A stretch of 64,000 nucleotides of DNA from Cytauxzoon felis. Its lineage: Eukaryota; Apicomplexa; Aconoidasida; Piroplasmida; Theileriidae. Below are positions 1 to 11,481 of this stretch, in pieces (positions within the stretch are counted from its first letter, which is position 1; every line of letters starts with the position of its first letter). The translations under genes were made by a program, and so were the position numbers. The notes below the pieces were generated by a model. The model was not told the DNA's origin. It ran no database searches and saw nothing but the letters and a program-made list of their open reading frames with translations. The stretch lies in the NCBI GenBank assembly GCA_020283715.1, contig JAIQCW010000093.1, positions 1 to 64,000 on the forward strand, given 5' to 3'.

Positions 1-957
1 TTTAACTATGGGTGTTTTAATGTTAATTTTGTCAACATATATTGATGGCATTGTGGGAGGATTAACATTTTTTATACCATCCATGCTGTTATCATTGGAC
101 GAATCACTCAAATCCACATTATTCCGATCAATTCCTGACTTTCTAATACGTTCCAACATTCTTTTACGCTTCAAACCTAATCCAGGTTTTCTCTTTTTGT
201 TTCCTTTCTTTCTCCTTGTTCTATTTACTTTACCATTTGTACTCTCTTCACTAGCGCCTTGTTTATTTTTAGATAAAGATAGTATGTCAACTTCCAAATC
301 ATGTTTTCTTCTCCTTCGCCTATTTTTTCCTCTCCCACTCTTATTTTTTTTGCCAGAATTACTAATATTAATAGTTGTTTCAACATCTCGGTTGTTGTGA
401 GCATCATTTTTGACAGCATTAGCTCTACCTTCACCTTGGAGAGTATGAGAAGCATTACTCGCCACATCGTTATCTCCAAAATGGGTTATACTTGATTGAT
501 CTAATGTTGAATTATCTTCTCCGACAAGTACATTTGAATCTCCAGCCAATGGTCTTTTCATATTTGTCTCATTTCCACCATCATAATTACACCATTCTGT
601 TTGTCGTTCAGTTTCAATAACATAATTAGGACTTGGTTTTGGAACCATCATGCTCTCTACGGTAAGAAATCTCTCATTTTCTTCCCTTGTCATGTCACCT
701 TTTTTATTACTATAGTCTGGAACGTAACCTTTCCTATGTCTACACCACCGTCCACGATGATGCTTATATCTACTATTACAGGCGGTCCATCTGGACCACT
801 CTCCACAGATAACATTGATATCATTTAATACATCCTCTGGTATAATCGTAGAAAATGTATCAATACAGGTTGAAAACAATCCTAAAATCCGTTATTATTA
901 TTGCTATAAAAATCCCTTACCAATTAATAATATCTTATAAACATTAAAAAAATCCAT
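1..957 (-). CDS. Secreted protein with thrombospondin type-1-like motif (3' end beyond window)
   Basis: Exon 1 is 957-921 and exon 2 runs from 881 to the window edge without a stop; the 39-nt intron 920-882 has GT..AG ends and joins the frames. The joined N-terminus (MDFFNVYKILLIGLFSTC...) is a good signal peptide split by the intron. About residues 38-60 carry CGEWSRWTAC followed by a later RGRWC, resembling the WSxWTxC core of a thrombospondin type-1 repeat. The rest is polar and ends in very basic stretches (KKNKSGRGKNRRRRRKH). Apicomplexan TSR proteins are usually secreted adhesins of motile stages. The TSR is short and atypical and no membrane segment is seen before the window ends, so the adhesin role is inference. 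Confidence 0.7.
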
Positions 958-1775
958 TTCCTATATAAAATGTTAAAAATAAATTAATCCAATTGAATAA
1001 AGTATGATTGTTAATAATATAGTACAATTGTAATGATTTTATTACATTAATTTATTTATAATTAATATGTTTTTAAATCTATTTCAAAAACAAAAACCTA
1101 AAAATGACTCATGATTGTGGCAATAAATGCCTGAAATTTGCGAATTTACACGACTAGCGCTCGACATCACCGTATTTTAATGCAAATTTCTAATAAATAT
1201 GCATTAATAACGCATTATACCGATATATGTGCAAGTATATTCGTATAAAATCTGTGGACAATCATAAAATAATTCGTAGAAATATCTACAACGATTTAAA
1301 AACAGTATATTTTATTCCATCGTCTCACCAAAATCCAGATATGTCTAACTCGTGGTCCAATTATTTACTAAAACATAACCTATTACCGATAAAATGAATA
1401 AGCTAGAAGTAGTCATGATACATATGTATGTGTTGTATATGTTTAAGCGTAGTAACAGTAGAATTTATTTAATATCCTAAAAAATAGATTCAACAGTACA
1501 ACAAATCTACAATTTTGTTAAACAAATTAGTATAAAATTAGAAATAATCCATAACAATGGTACATAAAATTGCGTAATTACACCTTTGTATAGATGATCA
1601 AAGAATCACGGCTATGAAACAGATAGTAACTTATGATTATACATATTATTAATTAGAACTCATAATCAATTTATACGATACTATTAGTTTAATTAGGAAT
1701 TGATTATTCTTACCTGCGGCAAATTATAATGGATATGGGTATATCCACACATGTATGTGTATCATTGTATTCAAA
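958..1775. other. Intergenic region between two divergent gene starts
   Basis: This 0.8-kb AT-rich stretch separates the start of the secreted TSP1-like gene (minus) from the start of the small gene at 1776 (plus), so it should hold both promoters. I see no frame with coding character, no tRNA and no repeat in it. Confidence 0.6.
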
Positions 1776-2089
1776 ATGTCGTACAAGCTACAGAAAAAGT
1801 TAGAAGAAGAGCATTCGCACAAAACTGGTCATATATCGTAGGTTTTAACCATGAATAGTATATTATTTTCCAGTCTATCTCAGTGTCTGAATGCTCATGC
1901 TAAAGAATTTGCATCTCGTGCTGTAGAGAAGGGAATGAAGTTAGTTAGACAGAGTTTTAGCTAATGTGTATATACAGAATTGCTCCTGGTAAGGTGATGG
2001 AAGAGTTTGAAGGTGTAGGTACAAAGCCTGAACCCAAAGAGGAAGAGTCAGTATTAGATGAAAAAAAATGTAAATTAGTAAGAGATTAA
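1776..2089 (+). CDS. Small hydrophilic protein of unknown function, 79 aa
   Basis: Three short exons (1776-1837, 1874-1939, 1978-2089) join in frame by GT..AG introns of 36 and 38 nt to give a charged protein starting MSYKLQKKLEEEHSH and ending in a Glu-rich tail and KLVRD. There is no signal peptide or membrane segment. I recognise no family. Support is the matching intron phases and the absence of stops after joining. Its TAA (2087-2089) overlaps the stop of the convergent gene on the other strand (2088-2086). No single exon is long enough to attract ordinary ORF calling. Confidence 0.5.
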
Positions 2090-4773
2090 CTGTCTAGTTT
2101 GATGTGTGGAGGTCCTTTTGATATTGGTCTAAAAAAGTTATATATGTTCGTATCGATTTTGTGTGCTTTTTCGAATTTGTTTTTCTTCAATATTAGATTT
2201 GAGATGATACGGTTAACCTTAGGTTTTGTATATCCGTAATCAGAAATTGAACTAGATACTTTATTTAACATTTTAAACGATAAAAAAGGTAAGATCTTAA
2301 TCAGTCTGTTGTATAACTGTCTTGCTAATATATTTAATTGTACATTTTGGTGTTTGTTACCTAGTGCCAGCACGCAAGTTATAACATCTTCGTCGCTCAG
2401 TTTATTCACGTGCGTAATAGTGTTGAATATTTCAAATCTATCTGGAGGGGATATATTACAATTCTCAATATATCTTTTTAATTTTTCTGTGCCCTTTCCA
2501 TTCCTTATTACACGTAACAAATTTGATATGCACTAAAAAATTATAGTAAGTGGAGAAAGTTACTCAAATATATATATAATTGCCTAATAAACACTTACTT
2601 GTTGATCTAATTCTTGATAATTGATATAGTGATTAATCTTATTGGTGAAATTTTGGATGTTCAGGTAAGTGTATGAATATGTCATCCAAACTGTGGTGAG
2701 TTGTTGGTTATTCATTAATGGAATTTTAGCATAAATTATGGAATATAATGTTGACATAAATGGTTGTCTCTTGAAATTCTTTAAGCACAGTGCTAATGTA
2801 ATCAATTGTTTAAGGTTCATTTCTGTACTTAATTTTACTTCTATACTGTTTACAAATGTTTGAAAGAGTTCAGTGGAAATCCCTTTTATAATATTGTTTT
2901 CCATGTTATTGAAACCATAGATTTTGTTATCAGAAATTGAAGATGTATGAGTACATGCATATAGGCATTGAATAAGATCAGTTAGATTAAATTTTTTTAT
3001 GTCTCTTTGTATAATATTCTTCGCACAATTTAATGGTGGAGGATATTTCAATACTTTAAATGTATATAAAGTGTATGATAGATTCATTGGATCCATAGAA
3101 ATAACGTTTTCTCTAACGTATTTTAAAAAAAATTTGTATAGTGAGTAATCTGAGATACCGAAATTCTTAAAAATCAACATTGATCTAGATATATCCATAG
3201 GTAACATATTCTTAATGTTGCTGAGGAACTTATCTCTGAGTTGGTATAATAAAATTTTGGAAATATTTCCAACATTGGAGTAATAAAAAAGGATGCTATA
3301 TATTTCATACCCCTCAAACTCTGTAATATATAATAAGCATTGAGATTCCAATAATTGTGATATATCATAATGAATCGAATTATTAATTTCTTTTCTATAA
3401 TCGCCAATAATTGAGAAGGAAGTTCCATATATTCTATCACTGTCTTGTATACTTGTTCCATCTATTACAACCTCTGTTCCACTAGGCGTTCCACCTGAGG
3501 TTACAACCTTGACTTCCTCTTGCAGAGAGCTTCTTCTATTCACCTTCCCCTCCGCTTCCCTGAGATCAGCTGCGGGTAGTCCACTTGAGGTTACATCACT
3601 AATATCCTTAGAACCATCTTCCATCATTCCCATGATGGATGATCCATCACTAACTTCACCACGATCTCCGGGAGTGGCTATAGTCTTTAGAGGGAGGTAA
3701 TTTGAAGAGCTGACGGCAGGACTAACCTCGGGTGGAGAAGCCACCACGGCGGGTGGATAAGGCGAATCTTCGATGGAGGTCAACTTCGATTGAAAAGTAA
3801 TTGGCAGGACATAATGATCATTTTTACCAAGAGCTTTAATTAAATCAATAAGTTCATTTTTAGATAGTTTCGAAACATTTGGTATTATATAATTAATAAT
3901 TTCATATTTAAGATCGTTTCTATCGCCAATACACTTAAGGAAATTAATACAGCTCTTTAACGTTATGTTAAATTTCTCAACAGATTTCCATATTTCCCAG
4001 AGCCCCAAATTAACATGTAATCCTTCTCTCTTCGCCAAATTCCACAACAAACAAATGTATCTAATTACTGTTTCTGGTACTTTCATTGAGTCCAAATTCT
4101 TTTGTAGTACGCTTACAGAGTGTAATATGAAACCATCAATAACTTTCTTTAGTCTATAATATATCCTTAGAGCAGTTAGAGATGTCTTAATCGAATCATG
4201 ATAGGTGATACAATTTATTTCGTGACTGAGATATTTCCTCAATATTTCTTCAATATAATCACTATCTAGTTCATCAAATGTGCACAAAATACATGTTAAT
4301 ATATCATCCAAATTGAAAAGATTCTGTTCATCCATTATATATTCGATTAAATTTCCATGAAGTGTCTTTATCAACGGTGATCCAGGAGTAAATGCAATGG
4401 TATACATTCTTAATATCTTTGTTACAATGTCACATGGCATAAATGATAGATCATATATAAAATTAGGAAGTATAGTCATCAATCCCTCTTGATCACTTAG
4501 GTCATATAATATTTCAACTACCTTTAAAATATCAGAATCATTATATTTAGCATCACTGAATCCATTCTTAAGTTCAATCAATGCATTCTGAACTCTATAA
4601 TCAAGTACAAAAGAGTTGTCCCTAACTAGTTCATGAATTATATTCAGTCTTTGATTTACATTCATGCCGCTATTTTCCAACATATCCAGTTTTGACGTAC
4701 TTTGAGTAGTACACATAGACCTTATTCTCCTATTATAAAGCGAAAGCCAAAGTACATTACGATTATATCTCAT
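2086..4773 (-). CDS. Helical-repeat (HPR/FASTK-like) probable mitochondrial RNA-binding protein, 873 aa
   Basis: Exon 1 4773-2599 and exon 2 2532-2086 are joined by a 66-nt phase-0 intron with a GTAAGT donor. The N-terminus (MRYNRNVLWLSLYNRRIRS) is basic, amphipathic and free of acidic residues, as in a mitochondrial presequence. The body is made of about 35-residue alpha-helical units rich in Leu, Ile and Ser, the texture of apicomplexan heptatricopeptide/FASTK-like proteins that bind mitochondrial RNA. I see no C-terminal RAP domain. A Pro/Ser/Gly-rich segment coded at about 3470-3790 interrupts the helices and is much richer in GC than the flanks. The start codon lies one base after the stop of CstF-64. 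Family assignment rests on texture, not on a diagnostic motif. Confidence 0.65.
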
Positions 4774-4774
4774 T

Positions 4775-5666
4775 TTAATTTATAAAGAAGTAATCACAAA
4801 GAGTTTTTGGTTCACAGGGTTTTGTACTATTCAATAACTTATCGTCGCTGGACCCGAGCAACAATTTTGCATGAATTAGGGCCTTACACATATTCATATT
4901 AGTAGATAGTATACATCGTGCATTGTTCGGTGATTTATAGACTAAAGCGTCAATTTTCATAACCAAATTATATACATCATGCATAGTCATTTCTTTTATA
5001 ACACTTAACAGATCTCTACTAACCAATTTACCCGAATCATCAACTAAAATTTCGCCAACACTTAGAACACGCTTAACTTCAGGAGGAGATGCTACTGGGG
5101 GAATAAATTGAGGATACGCCATTATAGGCGGAACCATGGCAATTTGCGCGGGTGTATGAACAGGATATATAGGTTGTACCTCAGGTATAGCCACCGATGG
5201 CGGAACAGTCTGTTGAGGCTGTTTATAAAAAGCTGCAGCTGCAGCTGCCATTAACTCAGGGTATTTTTCCCTATATATATCATCACACCAATCAACCTTT
5301 AGTGGCCTCCCTAAAAGTATGTTTTTCATAACTTGAAAAAGTAACTAACCCCGTATCTCTTTTCCAACTAGAGCTTTAAACGCTTCTACGCACTCACGTT
5401 CGTGCCTATACTCAATATGAGCATAACCCTTACTCTTATTTGTCTGAGCATTCTTTCTAACACTAATACGTATAATATATAAATTTAATGGAAATATAAA
5501 TAATAAACTCACATTATAAACCTTATTTGACCGCAACCAAACAGCAAACTACGCAAATCATCCTCCGTAGCGTCAAAAGGCAAATTGCCAACTAAACAAA
5601 AAGATAATTGAAACAATAAATATTAAACCAACCATAAAGCTTAATATTTCGGACACGTTCACTCAT
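4775..5666 (-). CDS. CSTF2: Cleavage stimulation factor subunit CstF-64 (RRM plus hinge), 257 aa
   Basis: Four exons (5666-5633, 5591-5522, 5462-5350, 5331-4775) with introns of 41, 59 and only 18 nt. The N-terminal RRM begins KLYVGNLPFDATEDDL (RNP2 VGNLPF) and has RNP1 KSKGYAHIEY, ending RPLKVDW. An Ala/Pro/Gln-rich linker follows, then an acidic-hydrophobic helical region (VIKEMTMHDVYNLVMKID...) that fits the CstF-64 hinge, which binds CstF-77. CstF-64 binds the GU-rich element downstream of poly(A) sites in nuclear pre-mRNA. The protein is shorter than animal CstF-64 and I see no separate C-terminal three-helix domain, as in other reduced protists. An RRM protein of another class is possible but the hinge argues against it. 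Confidence 0.75.
5332..5349 (-). other. 18-nt intron in CstF-64
   Basis: Intron 3 of CstF-64, starting GTTAGT and ending TTCAAG. Removing it restores the frame from KEIR to VMKNILLGRPLKVDW, the end of the RRM. At 18 nt it is near the lower size limit known for spliceosomal introns. Confidence 0.7.
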
Positions 5667-6202
5667 GTGTCCTTGAAATTTCGGATTCCATTACATTTCG
5701 CCATAAAAATAAAGAGATGGGAAAAAGATGTAATAAAAATAAATTAAAGTAAACAGTGACAGACAAGTTAAAAACAACAGCTTGTATTATTTAAAAACAC
5801 TTTAAAACAAGTTCCACAGTTATTTATTTACTTAAAATTTATTGTGCTCGCATTAAAAATGAAAGTAATTAATCAACAAATAATATAAACTGTCTATTCG
5901 CAATAAAATTTCCCGCCTGTGAAACATCAGTATATTTATTTCATCCATTAATTAGAACTTCACTTTAATTTGATGCTATTTATATATATATATATATATA
6001 TATTCAATGGCATTATGCTGTAAATTCCGGTTTACGATAAATAGGTTATCAATCTAAAAAATGAAATCATCAGTAGTTTCACGTAACGTTCACCTAATAC
6101 TTAGAAGATACAACTATTACTCAATAAAGATGATGTTTATATTTTGGATGTGTTGTGTATAGTTAATGTGTAAATACATATTTATACAGCGTCATTTACA
6201 AA
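5667..6202. other. Intergenic region between divergent genes, with (TA)n tract
   Basis: AT-rich DNA between the starts of CstF-64 (minus) and the RAP gene (plus). It contains a TA dinucleotide microsatellite of about 20 bases near 5982-6002. No coding frame or RNA gene is evident. Confidence 0.6.
5982..6002. repeat. (TA)n microsatellite
   Basis: About ten TA dinucleotides in the intergenic region between CstF-64 and the RAP gene. A simple-sequence tract, common in AT-rich genomes. Confidence 0.8.
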
Positions 6203-7964
6203 ATGTCGCTGCTTAGATCGAGGGAACAGGCAATACAGCGTGGAATCAAACAGGAAGCCTTAATTAGGAGGATTGGTAGACGTGTACACAAACGTTTTCG
6301 TTCATGGTCTCAACAGAGGTAACCACCAAAATCGTCATCAATACAAACCATTATGTAGAACAAGAAAATTCTGGTTACCTGAGAATGTATCACTGCATAG
6401 TCCTGTAGAATTGATGGATGAGTGGATATTGGCTGCGGCAGTTCAGAAAGCTGCCACCATAAGGAAACATGATTTGAACCTATGGTACAATGAACAACGA
6501 CTTTCATCTTGAATGTTTATAGGTTTGGTTTTGCTAAGAGATACACTGAATTAGCTACAACTTTATCTGGTCAACAGCTTGGTTATATTTATTATGGGTT
6601 TGTATATTTTCATCTCTTGATTCCTAATAATCTCTAGATTTGGCAAAAGTCGATTTTTATACGAACCTTTATACAACGATATGATGAAATATACTGAAAC
6701 AATGTTGCCAAAATTGAACAGTCATGGTTTAATGTGTGTTGTATGGACTCTAGGAAGATTGCAAATACGCAACGAGACATTTTTATCAAAGGTATGTTAT
6801 ATTAAAAAAGTATTTTATGATGAACCTATTAAAAATCTTCCATCTGTTAACTTCCACTTAATACCGATATTCAATATATTCTATAATTATCGTAACAGTA
6901 TTCTGCCGAAGTTGCTGCAAGATTCGATGAGATACGTGTTACAGACCTAATAAAAATATGCAACTCCTTAGCCAAACTTGTAAGTAATTATTTATATTCA
7001 ATTTACAACAATAAAAGGATATATGTGTTGCAATGTTAAAAGAAAAGATATCCAACAATATGATAAATAGGTTGGAAACAATTTATGCACAAGACTTTAG
7101 AAATGCAATAAATACAGTCGCCATGGTACACCTTTACGATGATAAGACCCAGGCTTATATATTCTCCAGATTTTCAAAGTATGTAATTAAAACATGAATA
7201 TTTGTATAACGAATCCCTTGTTACATTCAATATTTAAACTAATTATATATATCTTAGGATTTTTATATGTGCTAGACCACAACATCTACAACAGGCTTAT
7301 GTTAGTGCTGTTGCTGCAAGAGTTTTGTTACAAAATGTTTGGACCCAATTAGATAAGTCCGTTAAAGCATACTTTACACGATTAAGGTGCTTATAATATT
7401 GTTTATTTAAAAATTCTATACAGTATGAGAAATATTCAACAGACTTTAAGGAGACCTTCTCGATTTCAATGGGATGTTTCTGACTGCTTAGCTAAAATGG
7501 GAATTAGTCATCGCAATACATTTTATTGGGGCTGCTATTGGATAGATATTGGGGAAGTAAATGATAAGTCGAATTGTTGGTTCATCGATGGGCCATGTTG
7601 TTTTTACACATATTCCACACAATATACCAATAAGGTAAAACTCCAACACAGAATACTTGAAAATCTCGGATGGAACATAAGAAGAGTACCTTGGTTTAAA
7701 TGGGCCCTGATGCTAAACAAACCTCAAGAAAAAATCAATTACCTAAGGTTAGCTGACAGTTACTTTGATAGTGATCATTGAATCATATATGCCATATTCG
7801 TTTTTACATTATATAAATAAATACATCTACGATCATTTAGGAAATTGAGGGACTCTGGGTCTCAAGGAGAATATTTGTCCGATGTTGAAATATTGTCATC
7901 ATCCGAGATACGTAATCGCTTGAGAATGGTTAAGGAATATTACAAAGAAAATGAATCTAATTAA
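6203..7964 (+). CDS. RAP-domain organellar RNA-binding protein, 429 aa
   Basis: Nine exons: 6203-6318, 6359-6484, 6523-6597, 6638-6791, 6899-6979, 7018-7178, 7258-7386, 7424-7747, 7841-7964; all junctions are GT..AG and keep frame. The N-terminus (MSLLRSREQAIQRGIKQEAL) is basic and could be a transit peptide. The middle has helical repeats of the HPR/FASTK type. The C-terminus carries a clear RAP domain coded at about 7600-7745, with the hallmark RILENLGWNIRRVPWFKW followed by NKPQEKINYLR. RAP proteins act in organellar RNA processing or ribosome assembly and are expanded in Apicomplexa. Target RNA and organelle cannot be told from sequence, although mitochondrial is most likely. Confidence 0.85.
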
Positions 7965-8076
7965 TTATTTAACTAATGAAGTCATATATATATTAATTAT
8001 CTGTGTCTCGTGTTTCCCCATGATCGTTGTTTGTCTATGTGCTTGATAATTAAAGTGTAATTAATGGACTCAAAAT

Positions 8077-9228
8077 ATGTTCGCCAGTAGGTAAGCAAAT
8101 TGAAACTATTAATTATTTATTTAAATAATAGTTATAGGAGTGAATATGACCGTGGTGTTAATACTTTTTCACCGGAAGGTCGCCTATTCCAGGTGGAATA
8201 TGCATTGGGGGCTATGAAACTAGGCAGTACCGCGATCGCTATAGCTGTTAAAGACGGTGTAGTATTTGCATCTGAAAGAAGAACTTCTTCACCCCTATTG
8301 GAATTTCTATCTTTGGAAAAAATTATGGAAATTGACGGACATATTGCTTGTGCCATGAGCGGTTTTATAGCCGATGCTAAAACTCTTGTAGATCACGCCA
8401 GGTCCGAATGTGTAAATCATACATTTGTATATAATGAAAAGATGGGTATAAGATCATGTGTAGAGGCCATAGCAGATTTGGCATTGGAGTTCTCTGGTAC
8501 GTAGAAAATAGATTTTATTTTTCTCAACATAGTCATCAACTGAAAATACTATCTAACACAAATTTTTATTTTAATATTTAGATGTATTTGATACCAAGAA
8601 GAAGAAGACGATGAGTAGACCATTTGGAGTCGCATTATTGGTTGGTGGTATAGATGTTGAAGGCCCTGTCGTATGGTGTGTAGATCCTTCTGGAACGATC
8701 ATAAAATACAAAGCGGCTGCTATTGGATCCGCACAAGAGGGAGCAGAATCGATGCTACTACAGAGGTACACTGATGATATGTCATTCAAAGGTATGTAAA
8801 GATTTAATCCATTGCCAATAATGGGTCTTACTCCTTTCCTCAGCTCATTTAACAAATCTCATACAATTACCTTAATTTTTTCCAAACATCGGAATTGTGA
8901 GCTCCCTTCTCCCAGATATTTATCCACCAAATTTTACGGGCTATTGATAATAAGTCATAAGAAATCTCTCGGGCATGATATATACTTTATCTTCATTACT
9001 ATAAAAATTACACTGGTTATATATCCGAATCTTACTATTAATTTTACAGATGCGGAGTTGCTTATACTAGAAGTGCTGCGTCAGGTGATGGAAGATAAGA
9101 TGACGAGTAAGAACGTTGAAATGGCAGCAATCAGAACCGAGGATTCTAAATATTTTGAATACGATCAAGACCATCTAGATCTGTTGATTTCATCGCTGCC
9201 TGAAGTAAATGATCAGGAAATGGAATAA
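8077..9228 (+). CDS. PSMA5: 20S proteasome subunit alpha type 5, 253 aa
   Basis: Four exons (8077-8090, 8138-8496, 8582-8791, 9050-9228). The first exon encodes only MFAS plus part of Arg; splicing gives the family N-terminus [20 protein letters not shown], which includes the alpha-subunit signature, followed by [14 protein letters not shown] and the alpha-5-typical [13 protein letters not shown] and [11 protein letters not shown]. As an alpha subunit it forms the gated outer ring of the proteasome core in cytosol and nucleus and has no catalytic Thr. Length is close to the usual 241 residues. The third intron (8792-9049, 258 nt) is about five times longer than its neighbours. Confidence 0.95.
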
Positions 9229-9342
9229 TAGCGGTTGTACATGGTTCCATCCACCGAGACGCCAATGTACTAGGATATATTCGAGATCATACAATATTTA
9301 AACATTAAACACATATAAATCTTTGTAATCTGTATTTTAAAT

Positions 9343-11458
9343 ATGGGATGCGGTTTATCTAAAGGTAGAAGTTGTACCCCGTCGGATGCGGAAACACATG
9401 TTATTACTGCGACCAAAATAGAAAAGACTACCAAAATGTAAGTGAACATAAATATTTACAGCGCATAATGGCATATTGCCTATTAACTTATGTGAGAATA
9501 TATAAAACTATTCACATCTTACACAAATACAGTTCCAACTCAAAATCTAAAAAACCTTCCAAAAGAAAAGTATCAGATGGTAAAAAGGTTGAAGATGAGA
9601 AAAGGGATTTAGCTGATAAAACTGATGAGAAAAAGTTGAGCAACAAAAAGAAAGAAGTACCCAGTAAGGGCAAAAAGAATTCAAAGGACAAGAAACTGAA
9701 AGGATTGGACAGCTCATCAATTGACACAAAAAAAGTCGTGCAAATATTTAGCAAACATAATAATGAGGATGAAAGACCAATTTCTCAGCAAAAAAATGTA
9801 TCTCACAAGTCATGGTGGGAAATTGATGATGAGATAAACACAGAAACCAATGAAGATGTAATCGCTATAAACACCAAGGATAATGAAAACTGTATCTTTA
9901 AAAATGAAAAAACTACAGCTATTTCCAAAGGATCATCCTCCCCCAAGGATGCCATTCCATCTAGGATCAGAGATAGACAGATAAGTGAAAAGTACAAACA
10001 AAGTAGAGAAAAATCTCAAATTAACAGAGATAATATACGATCCAACATTTCAGCGGAAGCAGATAAAGAATCATTCCTAAGTATGGAGAGCGTAGAAATC
10101 TCAGACGATGATCTTAAGCTTGGAGGTCTGGATATTAATAAAGAGCAAGAAACAATCGATGAAATATCCGAATCAAACTCATCATCATCCATTTACACTG
10201 ATAATTTTGATAGAGAATATATGGGTAAATTTAAAGGATATGTTCCGAAGAAGGATATGAAAATAAATATAACGGAAAAAAGATATGATTCAATAGGTGG
10301 TTACGTAGAAGTGCTTAACGATAATATCCCTCCAAAATTCGACCATTCAGACAAATTAACCTCGTTTAAAGTTAGTAAAGAATTCATTGAAAAAGACGAA
10401 AATGTTACTTCATCCGTATTTGATACCAATAACAAGAATTTCCCTGGGTCACAGAATAATACAAACCTCGAAGATCGATATCAAGTACAAGAAAATGATT
10501 CAGCAAGTTCTAATTCACATAGATATAATATGCCAAAGAAAAGTAGTGCTATAACATCGTCAGCTATACCAAGGCCGAAATTCAAGAGACCGTTGCCTTT
10601 AAAAAGAGGTTCTCGTATTCCATTGTCAACACGGGTAATTCTATAATGCTTTGTAATAACAAACTATAGGCTGAACCTGCAATACCTACAGTAACTACTA
10701 TTACCAGCGTAATGAACAAACTAATTAATTTACCAGACACAGCTTGGAATCAGCATGTTAAAACACATACGGAACTGATGAACATGTCAAGGAAGTATCC
10801 AGATCTATTAATTCAGTGTGATCTGCAGACATTAATGTCTACTGCAAAATCTTTGATAGAACAAGCTAATAGTGGTCGTTCGAATTTATCAAACAGTGCC
10901 TTGGCTTGCCTTGGAGAATTGTTCAAAACTTGTGGTCATCTTTTAACACCCATAATAAACGACGCATTTTCAGTTTGCATTAGGAAATCACTGCCCACTT
11001 CACCCGATTTTATAAGAAATACTGCCAATATTGCCCTATATAGAATTTGCGACACTTCATCAGAGCCAAAAATATTTCAATCTCTATTGTTACAGCTAAG
11101 GGGGTAGGCTCAAATATCCAATTAAATTTATTTCTCCAGAAACAAATCTTATCAAGCTACAGTGTTATCATGTATGATATTAACATCAAATAGAATGGGT
11201 TGTGAAATAAGTAAATTAAAAATTTTGCCAGATATAATTGAACTAGCTTGTAAAAGCTTAACAGTTGGAAGCATAGAAATAAGAAAGAACGCTAAAATAT
11301 TAGTCGGTATAGTTGAAGAGAATACTAGTTGTATACAGAAAATTGTGTCTAAACTTAAGGACGGTAACCGATTATCAGTATCAGCCTCACAGGCGCTTAA
11401 AAAATATGACCCAGTGGAAAAGGACGAATACATCAGGAAGTTAACTCCGCCATGTTAA
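9343..11458 (+). CDS. N-terminally acylated protein with TOG-like HEAT domain, 649 aa
   Basis: Four exons (9343-9437, 9533-10634, 10670-11103, 11140-11458). The first exon starts MGCGLSKGRS, a typical N-myristoylation site with an adjacent Cys for palmitoylation. Residues about 35-385 are low-complexity, Lys/Ser/Glu-rich and probably disordered. The last 240 residues form HEAT-type helices with NSALACLGELFKTCG, PDFIRNTANIALYRI and IEIRKNAKILVGI, the pattern of TOG domains of the CLASP/TOGARAM group, which bind tubulin. Inference: a membrane-anchored microtubule-binding protein, perhaps linking pellicle membranes to subpellicular microtubules. The HEAT call is firm; tubulin binding is not proved by sequence. 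Confidence 0.7.
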
Positions 11459-11481
11459 ATTATATGACTCTAAGCCATATA

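Noticed and set aside
225..479. Minus-strand 84-codon frame and overlapping plus frames at 8-828
   Set aside because: They are shadows of the TSP1-like gene, whose frame is open from 881 to the window edge and gives a signal peptide after splicing.
3720..5110. Shared VASPPEV string in CstF-64 and the neighbouring HPR-like protein
   Set aside because: The codons differ and it is short Pro-rich sequence, so chance is sufficient.
8812..9049. Apparent N-terminal part of an ORF joined to proteasome exon 4
   Set aside because: It lies in the third intron; splicing to 9050 restores the alpha-5 sequence and the intronic frame has no family match.
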